NCBI RefSeq assembly: GCF_013408825.1 | Contig: NZ_JACCBZ010000003.1 | Coordinates: forward strand, 62,001-126,000 | Direction of reading: 5' to 3' | Length of the DNA: 64,000 nt | Source: Mucilaginibacter tundrae | Lineage (GTDB): Bacteria > Bacteroidota > Bacteroidia > Sphingobacteriales > Sphingobacteriaceae | Part shown: piece by piece, positions 1-8,602 of the stretch | How the letters are laid out: every line of letters starts with the position of its first letter | How positions within the stretch are numbered: position 1 is the first letter of the stretch | Notes under the pieces: model-generated | The model's database searches: none | What the model saw: the letters and a program-made list of their open reading frames with translations, nothing else | Told to the model about the DNA's origin: nothing | Position numbers and translations under genes: made by a program

Positions 1-2338
1 GTTCCAATGTTTTACGTTCAGTACAAAGCGATACAAAAGCTTCTCTTTCCAGTCCTAACAGGTAATCTTCACTTACAATGTTTGGTTGCGATAAATCGCC
101 ACCTGCCATTACATAAGCTAGTTTTTGCGAGATCTTCACATCATGTTCGCTGATATAATTACCACTGTACATGGTGTTTGCGCCTACATAGCCCAAGCCT
201 AAAGCCTGTTTGCCTAACACCCTAATATCTTTGCGCGGGATAGGTTGTACATATCCCTCATCAGCTAATTGCAAACAATGTTGTTTGGCTTCAGCTAATA
301 AACGGTTTTGCGATACGACAACTACATCGTGCCCTTTTTTAAGGTAACCATATTCAAAAGCTTCATAGGCTGATGTGGATACTTTAGCCTGACCAATAGT
401 CAAGAACCGATCACGAAAATTATTCGTTTCGATATCGCCATCCTGTAGTTCGTCGGATAATCTCAAAGCAAACTCCTTAGTGCCGCCGCCGCCCGGAATC
501 AGTCCAACACCAAACTCAACTAGACCCATATATAATTCAGCATGAGCAACTACCTTATCGGCATGTAAACATATTTCACAACCACCGCCTAAAGCCATTT
601 GATGAGGCGCAACAACAACCGGAATAGATGAGTAACGAACGCGCATCATGGTATTTTGAAATGCCTTGATAACCATATTCAACTCATCAAACTCCTGATC
701 AACTGCCAGCATGAATATCATGCCCACATTAGCGCCCGCACTAAAATTAGCGCCTTCGTTAGAGATCACTAAACCTTTATAGCTGGCTTCGGCAAGTGTG
801 ATGGCTTTGTTAACACCTTCGATTACCTCACCACCAATCGTATTCATTTTGGTATGGAATTCCAGGTTAATGATACCATCGCCAATATCGGTTATGGTAG
901 TACCACTGTTTTTCCAGATGGTATGAGTTGGGCGAATATTATCCAGCAATATGAATTGCTCCGTACCCGGTATTATTTTGTAACTTTTTGATGGAATATC
1001 GTAATATAAACGTTTCCCATTCTCCACTTTATAAAAGCTTTGGATGCCTGCTGCAAGCATATCATAAACCCATTGCGCAGGTTTATTATTCAATGCATCC
1101 ATCGCTTTTACGGTATCGGCAACGCCTAGTGCATCCCATTTTTCAAATGGCCCCATTTCCCAGCCGAAACCAGCATTCATGGCGGCGTCTATTTTATAAA
1201 GTTCATCTGAAATTTCAGGAATACGGTTACTCGAATATGCAAACAACTGGTAAAAAGTTGAGCGATAAAAGTCACCCGCTTTATCTTTTGCGGCAAATAA
1301 TATTTTGAGGCGGTCTTTTAAATTATCAATTGTTTTTGTGGTTTCTAAAGATGCAAACTTTACTTTTTGTGAGGGTTTGTATTCCAGTGTCTTCAGATCA
1401 AGCGCGAAAAACTGGTTAGCTCCGTTCACTTTTTCCTTTTTGTAGAAACCCTGACCAGTTTTACTACCTAACCAATTATTTTTAACCATGCCGGTTACAA
1501 ACTCAGGTATTTGGAATAGCTCTTTTGCTTCATCATTAGGTGCATTTTCTGCCAGACCATTGGCAACATGCACCATTGTGTCCAGTCCAACCACATCATT
1601 GGTACGGAAGGTTGCTGATTTTGGGTGGCCGATGACCGGGCCGGTGAGCTTATCTACTTCTTCAACCGTCATGCCTGTTTTATCAACATAGTGCAAAACA
1701 CTCATGATGCTGAAAACACCAATGCGATTACCTATAAATGCTGGAGTATCTTTAGCTAATACCGTGGTTTTGCCCAGGTATTTTTCTCCATAAAGCATCA
1801 GGAAATCAACCACAACGCTTAATGTATCTTTTGTTGGGATGATCTCCAACAGTTTCAGATAGCGTGGCGGATTAAAAAAGTGTGTTCCGCAGAAATGCTT
1901 TTTGAAGTCTTCGCTTCTACCCTCCGTCATTAAATGAATTGGGATACCTGAAGTATTTGAAGTAATCAGCGTACCCGGTTTACGATATTTCTCAACCGTT
2001 TCGAATACTTTTTGTTTGATATCTAAACGTTCAACTACCACCTCTATAACCCAATCACAATCCGCAATTTTGGGCATATCATCATCGAAGTTGCCGGTGG
2101 TAATTCGCTTTGCAAATGATTTAAGATAGATTGGCGATGGATTCGATTTCAAAGCGAAAGCAAGTGCATCATCCACAATTTTATTCCTGGCTTTTTTATC
2201 ACCTGCCGGTGCATCTTTGGGTACAATATCCATCAACAAAACTTGCAGACCTATATTAGCGAAATGGCATGCAATCCTACTGCCCATAACACCAGATCCA
2301 AGTACAGCAACCTTTTTTATAATTCGTTTAGCATCCAT
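1..2338 (-). CDS. 3-hydroxyacyl-CoA dehydrogenase / enoyl-CoA hydratase, partial (C-terminus outside window)
   Basis: This is the multifunctional beta-oxidation enzyme that hydrates trans-2-enoyl-CoA and oxidises the resulting 3-hydroxyacyl-CoA with NAD+. I translated it from the ATG at 2336-2338; the frame is open to the window edge. The N-terminus has a Rossmann dinucleotide site (VAVLGSGVMGSRIACHFAN, from about residue 10), followed by 3HCDH elements (TSNTSGIPI, GTHFFNPPRYLKLLE, GNRIGVF). The crotonase part follows near residues 480-680 (KMNTIGGEV, QMALGGGCEICLHAD, VGLIPGGGGTKEF). Dehydrogenase first and hydratase second is the reverse of the E. coli FadB order. It lies 30 bp downstream of the DUF2147 gene and is probably co-transcribed with it. 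A thiolase gene beyond the left edge would fit but is not visible. Confidence 0.93.
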   Translation of the reverse strand, partial: MDAKRIIKKVAVLGSGVMGSRIACHFANIGLQVLLMDIVPKDAPAGDKKARNKIVDDALAFALKSNPSPIYLKSFAKRITTGNFDDDMPKIADCDWVIEVVVERLDIKQKVFETVEKYRKPGTLITSNTSGIPIHLMTEGRSEDFKKHFCGTHFFNPPRYLKLLEIIPTKDTLSVVVDFLMLYGEKYLGKTTVLAKDTPAFIGNRIGVFSIMSVLHYVDKTGMTVEEVDKLTGPVIGHPKSATFRTNDVVGLDTMVHVANGLAENAPNDEAKELFQIPEFVTGMVKNNWLGSKTGQGFYKKEKVNGANQFFALDLKTLEYKPSQKVKFASLETTKTIDNLKDRLKILFAAKDKAGDFYRSTFYQLFAYSSNRIPEISDELYKIDAAMNAGFGWEMGPFEKWDALGVADTVKAMDALNNKPAQWVYDMLAAGIQSFYKVENGKRLYYDIPSKSYKIIPGTEQFILLDNIRPTHTIWKNSGTTITDIGDGIINLEFHTKMNTIGGEVIEGVNKAITLAEASYKGLVISNEGANFSAGANVGMIFMLAVDQEFDELNMVIKAFQNTMMRVRYSSIPVVVAPHQMALGGGCEICLHADKVVAHAELYMGLVEFGVGLIPGGGGTKEFALRLSDELQDGDIETNNFRDRFLTIGQAKVSTSAYEAFEYGYLKKGHDVVVVSQNRLLAEAKQHCLQLADEGYVQPIPRKDIRVLGKQALGLGYVGANTMYSGNYISEHDVKISQKLAYVMAGGDLSQPNIVSEDYLLGLEREAFVSLCTERKTLE

Positions 2339-2368
2339 TCTATGTGCTTATTTATTTAATTAAAGTCT

Positions 2369-2821
2369 TTATTCAGCTCTTGACCAAGTAGTTGTCCTGC
2401 CGAAAAGTGAGATTCCTATATAGCCGCGTATGGCCAGTGTTTTACCTTTGTAAGTAATTGTACAAGAGTATGTTTTACCATTGTTCGGATCATAAATTGT
2501 TCCGTCGGTGTATTTATCATCGCCATCTTTCACAAAATCTGCCAAAACAGGCAAGCCTAATCTTGGTCGGCTGCGAAGTTTTTCATCCTGATTTAGTTCA
2601 TCAACTTTGGGTTTGCCATTTTTTAGCGGTTCCCGAAGCCATACCACTTTACCATAAAACTTGCCATTTGGTTGTTTGTAGATAAGTATTTTACCACTTT
2701 TTACATCGTTATACCAAAGACCTTCAATCTTGTCGGTTTGCGCTTTGGCTGAAAGACTAATTGATGTAATGGCTAATACTAAAACCATTAGGCGAATGAG
2801 ATACTTTTTGTGTACTGACAT
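2369..2821 (-). CDS. DUF2147 domain secreted protein
   Basis: A 150-residue protein with a signal peptide (positive N-terminus, hydrophobic stretch, cleavage after SAKAQ near residue 28). The mature part is a DUF2147 domain: IEGLWYNDVKSGKI at its start, FYGKVVWL, the charged LRSRPRLGLPVL, GTIYDPNNGKTYS, and the ending RGYIGISLFGRTTTW. DUF2147 is a small lipocalin-like domain found mainly in Bacteroidota and Proteobacteria with no settled function. The protein is predicted periplasmic or outer-membrane associated. It sits directly ahead of the beta-oxidation gene and below a degenerate copy of the operator-like motif, so a role in lipid uptake or handling is plausible but is inference. Confidence 0.88.
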   Translation of the reverse strand: MSVHKKYLIRLMVLVLAITSISLSAKAQTDKIEGLWYNDVKSGKILIYKQPNGKFYGKVVWLREPLKNGKPKVDELNQDEKLRSRPRLGLPVLADFVKDGDDKYTDGTIYDPNNGKTYSCTITYKGKTLAIRGYIGISLFGRTTTWSRAE

Positions 2822-3009
2822 GTTTGTAAAGATTAATATCGGTTAATAAATTCGGTTAACAGGATACACCCACAAGGTATGCAAAACACACGCAAAATGG
2901 AATATTCCTGATTAAAGGCGAATAAAAATCAGTCGATAGTTAATAAGTTTAGTATTGGTTTACTGTTAACAAATATCCTTTTACAAAGCCAAATACAAAG
3001 GGCTAAATG

Positions 3010-3035
3010 GCGGAAAGATTTGTCAAAATTACGGA
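3010..3035 (-). promoter_or_regulatory. degenerate third copy of the beta-oxidation operator-like motif
   Basis: Read on the + strand, GCGGAAAGATTTGTCAAAA plus the following bases match 20 of 26 positions of the 29-bp motif found identically at 7546-7574 and 8603-8631. It keeps the GCGGA, GTCAAAA and CGGA blocks. It lies about 190 bp upstream of the DUF2147/hydroxyacyl-CoA dehydrogenase pair, in the same orientation relative to that pair as the other copies are to their genes. Spacing to the gene is longer than at the other two sites. Binding is inferred. Confidence 0.5.
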
Positions 3036-3045
3036 TAGTGTGCCC

Positions 3046-3300
3046 TTAGCTTTTCAAACCGTCTACAACAGCAATATATTGATGCATTGCGTCATCGGCA
3101 GATGTACCTTTTAGCTTTGTCCAGGCATCATATTTTGCTTTGGCTACAAAGTCAAACATCCCCGGTGGATCACTATTGATATCACCTTCGGTAGCTTGCT
3201 TGTAAAGGCTGTATAATTGTAATAACGTTTCATTATCCGGTCGAGATGAAATTTGTTTGCTTTCAACTACCGCCTTATCAAAATTCTCTTTCAGTTCCAT
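3046..3300 (-). CDS. acyl-CoA-binding protein
   Basis: An 84-residue four-helix acyl-CoA-binding protein that sequesters and carries long-chain acyl-CoA in the cytoplasm. The family hallmarks are visible: the first helix with FDKAV, LLQLYSLYKQATEGD in helix 2, then AKYDAWTKLKG, in which the Tyr and Lys contact the acyl-CoA phosphate in known members. The length is typical (85-90 aa). The gene starts 3 bp after the thioesterase gene ends, so the two are surely one transcript. The family is patchy in bacteria, and its place here ties it to fatty-acid use. Confidence 0.93.
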   Translation of the reverse strand: MELKENFDKAVVESKQISSRPDNETLLQLYSLYKQATEGDINSDPPGMFDFVAKAKYDAWTKLKGTSADDAMHQYIAVVDGLKS

Positions 3301-3303
3301 TGG

Positions 3304-3753
3304 TTAGTTTTTAGGTTTTGCCTGTTCCTCCATGTAATCATGGCCTTGGGGTGAATTCATGAAATGCTCCATTAATTCGGCAGGCAGGGCAGCCAATTTT
3401 CTTTTTTCAAGGTCGATCCAGGCACCTTCTACAATTATGGTGGCTGCTTTTACGCCGTCGCTACGAAATATCTCGTGGCGCATTGTCCATCTTGAACCAT
3501 CCACTCTTGATTTTATCAGTTCGCAGGATACTTTGATGCGCTCATTGATACCCACTTCACGAGTGTAAAACAGCTCTTCCCTGAATAAAACCGGGCCAAT
3601 GTTGTATTTTAATAATGCTTTAAGATCCAGTCCCAGACTTTCCATCATGGTTAACCTGGCCTGTGCACCAAAATCAGCATAGGCAGAATGGCGCATATGC
3701 TGGTTGGCATCAATCTGCGACCATAGAACCTGGCCCTCATAAAACACATTCAT
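3304..3753 (-). CDS. acyl-CoA thioesterase (4HBT hot-dog fold)
   Basis: A 149-residue single hot-dog-domain thioesterase, predicted to hydrolyse acyl-CoA to free acid and CoA. It opens with YEGQVLWSQIDANQHMRHSAY, where the D-x-N-x-H-x-x-H pattern is the 4HBT active-site segment with Asp in the catalytic position. A central helix (DFGAQARLTMMESLG) and beta strands with IKVSCELIKS and RWTMRHEIFR follow. It sits between etfA (8-bp gap) and the acyl-CoA-binding protein (3-bp gap). The substrate chain length cannot be read from the sequence. It probably prevents acyl-CoA overload during beta-oxidation. Confidence 0.88.
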   Translation of the reverse strand: MNVFYEGQVLWSQIDANQHMRHSAYADFGAQARLTMMESLGLDLKALLKYNIGPVLFREELFYTREVGINERIKVSCELIKSRVDGSRWTMRHEIFRSDGVKAATIIVEGAWIDLEKRKLAALPAELMEHFMNSPQGHDYMEEQAKPKN

Positions 3754-3761
3754 AACGTATT

Positions 3762-4736
3762 TTATTTATGTTGTTTGAATTTTTTAACAGCTTCGGTAAG
3801 CTTTGGTAGAATTTCCATCGCATCACCAACTACGCCATAATTTGCCGCTTTAAAAAACGGTGCTTCGGGATCTTTATTGATGACAACGATTACTTTAGAA
3901 CCGTTAACACCCGCCAAATGCTGGATAGCACCCGATATACCTACGGCGATATATAAATTAGGACGAATAGTACCCCCTGTTTGGCCTACGTGCTCATGGT
4001 GTGGTCTCCATCCGGCATCCGCTACGGGGCGAGAACATGCCGTTGCAGCGCCTAATTCTTTAGCCAGATCTTCAATCAATCCCCAGTTTTCAGGGCCTTT
4101 CATACCACGACCGCCGGATACTACCAACTCTGCGTCAGCAAGTGATACTTCCCCGGTTACTTTATCTACTGATTTTACTTTTATGCCGAAATCTTTATCG
4201 CCAAAAGTCACATCCAATCTCTCAATTGATGCTTTTCCGCTACCGGGCGCTAATGGGAACGAATTTGCCATTAAAGTAATTACCTTAACATCACTGGTGA
4301 TATTAACAAAAGCAAATGCTTTACCGGAGAATACTGCTTTTTTAAGCACAAAACCTTTATCCAGATCAGGGTAAGATAACGCACCTGATACCAAACCAGC
4401 TTTCAATTTTACAGCTACACGTGGGGCTACAGCTTTGCCATTGATATCGTGTAAAGCGATAATAATTTTGCTTCCCTCCTTTTGGGCCGCAGCTATCAAT
4501 GCTGAAGCATAGGCACGGGCATGTAATTCATTTAGTTTCTCATCAGCTACATGTAATACTTTTTGTACGCCATGTGTACCAAGGTTTTCAAGTTCACTGT
4601 CAGCAATTGTTCCTAAAACTAAAGCGGTAGCGGTTGTATTTGTTTTTTTAGCTATCTCCGCGGCGTATTGCACTGCTTCAAAACTTTTCTTTTTTATGTT
4701 TCCATCGGTGTGCTCCACCAATACTAATACAGACAT
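3762..4736 (-). CDS. etfA: electron transfer flavoprotein subunit alpha
   Basis: A 324-residue alpha subunit of electron-transfer flavoprotein, which takes electrons from acyl-CoA dehydrogenases and passes them to the ETF:quinone oxidoreductase. The N-terminal half is the ETF alpha/beta fold (SVLVLVEHTDGNIKKKSFE). The C-terminal FAD domain contains VSGGRGMKGPENW, the Arg/Pro segment CSRPVADAGWRPHHEHVGQTG, and IAVGISGAIQHLAGVNGS with VVINKDPEAPFF. The length is normal. It follows etfB by 15 bp and precedes the thioesterase by 8 bp. Assignment is secure. Confidence 0.97.
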   Translation of the reverse strand: MSVLVLVEHTDGNIKKKSFEAVQYAAEIAKKTNTTATALVLGTIADSELENLGTHGVQKVLHVADEKLNELHARAYASALIAAAQKEGSKIIIALHDINGKAVAPRVAVKLKAGLVSGALSYPDLDKGFVLKKAVFSGKAFAFVNITSDVKVITLMANSFPLAPGSGKASIERLDVTFGDKDFGIKVKSVDKVTGEVSLADAELVVSGGRGMKGPENWGLIEDLAKELGAATACSRPVADAGWRPHHEHVGQTGGTIRPNLYIAVGISGAIQHLAGVNGSKVIVVINKDPEAPFFKAANYGVVGDAMEILPKLTEAVKKFKQHK

Positions 4737-4751
4737 ATTTTCAGGTTTTAA

Positions 4752-5495
4752 TTAAATAACTTTTGCTTCGGAATGCAGTAACTCAACCAGTTCGTCCATA
4801 TTATCCGGACTAACCATTTTAACACCTGCTTTTGCCGGAGGCATCTCGTAAGATAAAATAGTAGTTACAGCAGCACTTGCGGTTGGTGTAACCACATTTA
4901 ATGGTTTGGTGCGTGCTGCCATAATTCCGCGCATATTTGGTATACGGGCTTCGGCAACGCCTTTTTGGCAAGCGATTACTACAGGGAAATTAACCACATC
5001 TGTTTCTTCACCACCTTCAATTTCACGTTTTACTGTTGCAATAGTTCCTTCAACCTGAATGTTTGTTGCAAAACCGATATAATCGGCGTCCAATAATTCA
5101 GCAATCATTACACCTACTGACCCATTATTGTAATCAATAGATTCCTTACCGCATAAAACCAAGTCGTAGCCTACGGTTTTAGCATATTCAGCTATATAAT
5201 TAGCAGTTTGGTAGGGATCAATGCTATCAGCATCAATACGTAACGCCTGATCGCCACCTAAAGCTAATGCTTTGCGGATAACCGGTTCGGTGTCGGCTTT
5301 GCCAACGGTTATTAAATGCACATCGGTAGCTACTACACTTTCTTTTAATTCAAGCGCGCGAATTAAAGCGTACCATTCATCGTAAGGATTTATAATGTAA
5401 GTTGTACCCTGTGAATTTACAGCGGTATCGTTGTCTTTTAGCATAATTTTAGTGCTGGTATCCGGCACCTGGCTTATGCAAACTAGTATTTTCAT
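4752..5495 (-). CDS. etfB: electron transfer flavoprotein subunit beta
   Basis: A 247-residue ETF beta subunit, partner of EtfA, binding the structural AMP. I place the start at the ATG at 5493-5495 (MKILVCISQVPDTSTKI), the usual family start. The frame stays open 51 bp further upstream only because it runs into the palindromic repeat at 5512-5602, so the longer version is rejected. Visible family segments are NPYDEWYALIRALELKE, GGDQALRID, DLVLCGKESIDYNNGSVGVM and the signature around VIACQKGVAEARIPNMRGIM. It probably belongs to the acyl-CoA dehydrogenase transcript, read through the hairpin, or has its own promoter. Confidence 0.97.
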   Translation of the reverse strand: MKILVCISQVPDTSTKIMLKDNDTAVNSQGTTYIINPYDEWYALIRALELKESVVATDVHLITVGKADTEPVIRKALALGGDQALRIDADSIDPYQTANYIAEYAKTVGYDLVLCGKESIDYNNGSVGVMIAELLDADYIGFATNIQVEGTIATVKREIEGGEETDVVNFPVVIACQKGVAEARIPNMRGIMAARTKPLNVVTPTASAAVTTILSYEMPPAKAGVKMVSPDNMDELVELLHSEAKVI

Positions 5496-5511
5496 GTTAG
5501 ATGTATAATTA

Positions 5512-5602
5512 TTGTCATTTCGAACGGAGAGAGAAATCTTCTTCAATTCGCATAAGCGCTATGCATATCTTATAAGATTTCTCTCTCCGTTCGAAATGAC
5601 AA
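5512..5602. repeat. dispersed palindromic repeat, copy 1 (29-bp perfect arms)
   Basis: Arms 5512-5540 and 5574-5602 are perfect reverse complements over 29 bp, around a 33-bp loop that has a weaker inner dyad. The arm begins TTGTCATTTCGAACGGAGAG. A second, diverged copy lies at 38621-38711 and shares the TTGTCATTTCGA outer edge and the GAGAAATCTTC inner edge. As RNA it would form a very strong hairpin between the acyl-CoA dehydrogenase stop and the etfB start. No transposase is nearby. Confidence 0.9.
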
Positions 5603-5619
5603 ATTGGTTTATTATGGTA

Positions 5620-7416
5620 TTAAAAACAATATTTATTCTCTTCAATTAATTTAGCTGCAATGTTTCTGCGGGCCTGGGTTGTATTAAAATCTTCGGTTTT
5701 GGTGAAGCGTTTTAAACCCATCATCATCATACGGCGTTCATCGCCGTCGGCAAACGAATTTATGGCTTCTTTACCAGATTTAAATATCTTTTCGGCCGCA
5801 TCGTTAATATAAACACGCATAATATCCAATTGTTCTTTGCAGGCTTCTTCGCCACGCATGCCAACCAATTTTTCAACGCGTAATTGAGTCGACTCAGCTA
5901 CATACAATTCAATCAACATATCAGCTAAGTTCATTAAAACTTCCTGTTCCTTACCCAACTGCTGCATTAGTTTTTGTACTGCCGAACCTGCAACCATTAA
6001 AACCGCCTTTTTGAATAAAGCAATGTATTTTTTCTCTTTCGAGAACAGTGTTTCCTCTTCCGATCCACCAAAATCAGGGATGCTCATTAACTCACCGGCA
6101 ACTTTTTGTGCTGGCCCCATTAAATCAAGCTCGCCTTTCATGGCACGTTTAAGCATCATATCAACGGTTAACATACGGTTGATCTCGTTAGTGCCTTCAA
6201 ATATTCTATTGATACGTGAATCGCGGTACGATCTATCCATAGGCGCTTCTGCGCTGTAACCCATACCTCCATATATTTGTACGCCTTCATCAACTACGTA
6301 ATCTAATGTTTCGGATGCATTTACTTTGATTATCGCAGCCTCGATAGCATATTGCTCTGTACCTTTTAACTTAGCTTTGATTGGGTCCATACCGGTTTCA
6401 ATTAAATGTTCGGTAGCCTGCTCCATGTTTTCGCTGGCACGATACGCAGCAGATTCTGACGCATAAGTTTTTATAGCCTGTTCAGCTATTTTATATCGGA
6501 TTGCACCATATTTAGAAATCGGCCTGCCAAATTGTTCGCGCTCATTAGCATAATTTATAGCTGTGCTAATTACTTCCTTACTTGCGCCGATAGTACCACC
6601 ACCTAATTTAATACGGCCGAGATTCAATATGTTAACGGCTATTTTAAAACCGTTCTGACGTTCAGATAACAGGTTTTCAACCGGTACTTTACAATCGTTA
6701 AAAAACACCTGGCGGGTAGAGCTGCCTTTGATGCCCATTTTATGTTCTTCAGGGTTTAAAGTAATCCCTTCAAAAGTTTTTTCCACAATAAAAGCGCTTA
6801 GGTTTTCATCGTTATCGATTTTAGCGAAAACCGTGAATATATCAGCAAACCCCGCGTTGGTGATCCACATTTTTTGTCCGTTAAGGATATAATGTTTGCC
6901 ATCATCAGTAAGTTTTGCACGTGCCTTGCCTGAATTTGCATCGGATCCTGAACTTGGTTCGGTTAGGCAATAAGCGCCTTTCCACTCACCGCTGGCCAGT
7001 TTAGGGATGTATTTAGCCTTTTGTTCATCAGTGCCATAATATAATATAGGCAATGTACCGATGCCTGTGTGTGCCGAAAATGCTACTGAAAACGAATGTC
7101 CTGCGCCTAATTTTTCGGTTACCAGCATAGAGGTTTTAAAATCTTTACCAAAACCACCGTATTCTTCGGGTATGGATATACCTAATAAACCTAAAGCACC
7201 GGCTTCATCCATTAAATGTGGCATTAAGCCTTCTTCCTGTTCGTCAATACGCGCTAAATTCGGGGTTACGTGTTGTGCAAGAAAATTAGTGCATGTTTCA
7301 GCAATCATCAGTTGTTCTTCATTCCATTCCTCAGGAATAAAAACAGATTCTGCAGGGGTTTCCCTGATCAGGAACTCTCCACCTTTTATCGCCTTTACAG
7401 CTTCAGTATCATTCAT
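5620..7416 (-). CDS. acyl-CoA dehydrogenase, long form
   Basis: A 598-residue FAD enzyme that makes trans-2-enoyl-CoA, the first step of beta-oxidation, and reduces ETF. The core acyl-CoA dehydrogenase fold covers about residues 30-430: EYGGFGKDF, GAYCLTEPSSGSDA (FAD/substrate loop), WITNAGFADIF, HKMGIKGSSTRQVFF, REQFGRPISKYGAIR, and IYGGMGYSAEAPMDR followed by RIFEGTNEINR, whose Glu is the expected catalytic base. About 150 further residues form a C-terminal extension, as in VLCAD/ACAD9-like and Bacteroidota long forms. Its promoter region carries an exact copy of the 29-bp operator-like motif, about 130 bp upstream. Confidence 0.95.
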   Translation of the reverse strand: MNDTEAVKAIKGGEFLIRETPAESVFIPEEWNEEQLMIAETCTNFLAQHVTPNLARIDEQEEGLMPHLMDEAGALGLLGISIPEEYGGFGKDFKTSMLVTEKLGAGHSFSVAFSAHTGIGTLPILYYGTDEQKAKYIPKLASGEWKGAYCLTEPSSGSDANSGKARAKLTDDGKHYILNGQKMWITNAGFADIFTVFAKIDNDENLSAFIVEKTFEGITLNPEEHKMGIKGSSTRQVFFNDCKVPVENLLSERQNGFKIAVNILNLGRIKLGGGTIGASKEVISTAINYANEREQFGRPISKYGAIRYKIAEQAIKTYASESAAYRASENMEQATEHLIETGMDPIKAKLKGTEQYAIEAAIIKVNASETLDYVVDEGVQIYGGMGYSAEAPMDRSYRDSRINRIFEGTNEINRMLTVDMMLKRAMKGELDLMGPAQKVAGELMSIPDFGGSEEETLFSKEKKYIALFKKAVLMVAGSAVQKLMQQLGKEQEVLMNLADMLIELYVAESTQLRVEKLVGMRGEEACKEQLDIMRVYINDAAEKIFKSGKEAINSFADGDERRMMMMGLKRFTKTEDFNTTQARRNIAAKLIEENKYCF

Positions 7417-7545
7417 AAAAAGTTAATTTTAATGATGTAATCGTATGTTTATAATTAAACAGTAGTGTAATTGACCACCACTATAACTTGGGGTTTATAA
7501 TTAACGGTAAAATTATAAGGGTTGTTGTTTGATTAAAAGGTTTAC

Positions 7546-7574
7546 AATGCGGAGATATTCGTCAAAAAGTCGGA
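7546..7574 (-). promoter_or_regulatory. 29-bp operator-like motif upstream of acyl-CoA dehydrogenase
   Basis: The 29 bp here (AATGCGGAGATATTCGTC onward on the + strand) are identical to the reverse complement of 8603-8631. Each copy lies upstream of its gene in the same orientation relative to that gene: here 129 bp separate it from the acyl-CoA dehydrogenase ATG; the other is 101 bp from fadL. The AraC-type regulator gene lies between the two copies. Perfect conservation of a non-coding 29-mer within 1.1 kb is very unlikely by chance. That it is the regulator's binding site is inferred. Confidence 0.75.
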
Positions 7575-7580
7575 AAGAGA

Positions 7581-7639
7581 TGTAAGTCAAAAATCAAAAT
7601 TAAAAAGTCAAAAGTGCAAACGATTTATTTTGACTTACA
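7581..7639 (-). terminator. possible terminator hairpin at the end of the AraC gene
   Basis: TGTAAGTCAAAA at 7581-7592 is the reverse complement of TTTTGACTTACA at 7628-7639. The arm at 7628-7639 overlaps the AraC stop codon. The loop is A-rich, and an A/T run lies between the arms rather than a clean U-tract after them, so this is a weak call. Confidence 0.3.
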
Positions 7640-8522
7640 ACGCAGTGGCTACGCGATAATCTGATGGTGACTGACCGGTATGATTTTTAAAATACTTACC
7701 GAACGAAGACTGGTCAGGGAAATTGATACCTTCGGCTACTCGGGCTATGCTGATGTCATGGTTTCTCAATAATACTTTTGCCTCTAATATTACAGCGTCA
7801 TCTATCCACTCCCCGGCTGTACGGCCGGTAACCTCTTTTATAGTTTCAGTAAGATGTTTAGATGATACGAATAATGAATCGGCATAATATTGCACATTGC
7901 GGTGCTCTTTATAATGATGAAAAACCAATTCCTGGAATAAAACATTTAATTCCTGTTTTCGGGTTTGCTTACCTTTTACCATTACGTGGTGGCTGGTATA
8001 AATAGATTCCACCTCATATAATAATGATGTTAAAATACTTCTGGATATTTCCATCCGGTAAGGATGCTCTTCCCTATCCAGCTTTTTCTTCATCAACATA
8101 TAAATATCCAACAACATGTTAATTTCGTCATGCGTGGGATAAATTACAGGCAGCGAAGCACTTTTAAAATAACTGAACGATTCCAGAAAATGGCTATTAA
8201 CATTGTTCTCTGTCAGAAATGCTTTAGAGAACACAATAAAACGACATAAAAACTCCTCGCTGCTGTTATATATCCTTAAAATATGAAAGGGGGTTGCCAA
8301 TAACATAGCGTCGGCTTTGGCCTCATATATCTGCAGGTTTACTTCAACCTGCGCAGTGCCACGTGTACAAATCCCTATAATATAACCATCAGAACGATAG
8401 GGATATTCGCTTAAACTAAGCAGTTGTTTTTCATCCGTAATAAAAAAATCAGGCCCCACCAGTTTGTCGGCATACAGATCTGCAAATTTGGATAAACTTA
8501 GGTGCGCGATTTTTTTATTCAT
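7635..8522 (-). CDS. AraC-family transcriptional regulator, candidate regulator of the fatty-acid genes
   Basis: A 295-residue regulator starting at the ATG at 8520-8522; a TTG three codons further up is a less likely start. An N-terminal cupin-like sensing domain (about residues 1-170, e.g. RSDGYIIGICTRGTAQVEV, typical of the AraC jelly-roll arm) precedes a C-terminal double helix-turn-helix. The first helix pair includes NVQYYADSLFVSSKHLTETIK; the second is ISIARVAEGINFPDQSSFGKY followed by FKNHTGQSPSDYR, the AraC signature. It sits between the acyl-CoA dehydrogenase and fadL, both of which carry the same 29-bp upstream sequence, which makes it the obvious candidate regulator. The ligand, perhaps an acyl-CoA or fatty acid, is unknown. 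Confidence 0.9.
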   Translation of the reverse strand: MNKKIAHLSLSKFADLYADKLVGPDFFITDEKQLLSLSEYPYRSDGYIIGICTRGTAQVEVNLQIYEAKADAMLLATPFHILRIYNSSEEFLCRFIVFSKAFLTENNVNSHFLESFSYFKSASLPVIYPTHDEINMLLDIYMLMKKKLDREEHPYRMEISRSILTSLLYEVESIYTSHHVMVKGKQTRKQELNVLFQELVFHHYKEHRNVQYYADSLFVSSKHLTETIKEVTGRTAGEWIDDAVILEAKVLLRNHDISIARVAEGINFPDQSSFGKYFKNHTGQSPSDYRVATAL

Positions 8523-8602
8523 GTACTGCAATATATGACTTTATAGCTATTTTTGTTAAAACCTCTTACCTAAAACTTAAACAATGCTGACTAAAATCTT
8601 TA

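Noticed and set aside
3877-4374. 165-codon plus-strand ORF
   Set aside because: It is antisense to etfA; no independent coding features.
5496-5546. Upstream extension of etfB by 17 residues
   Set aside because: The extra codons read through the arm and flank of the palindromic repeat; family members start at MKILVCISQ.
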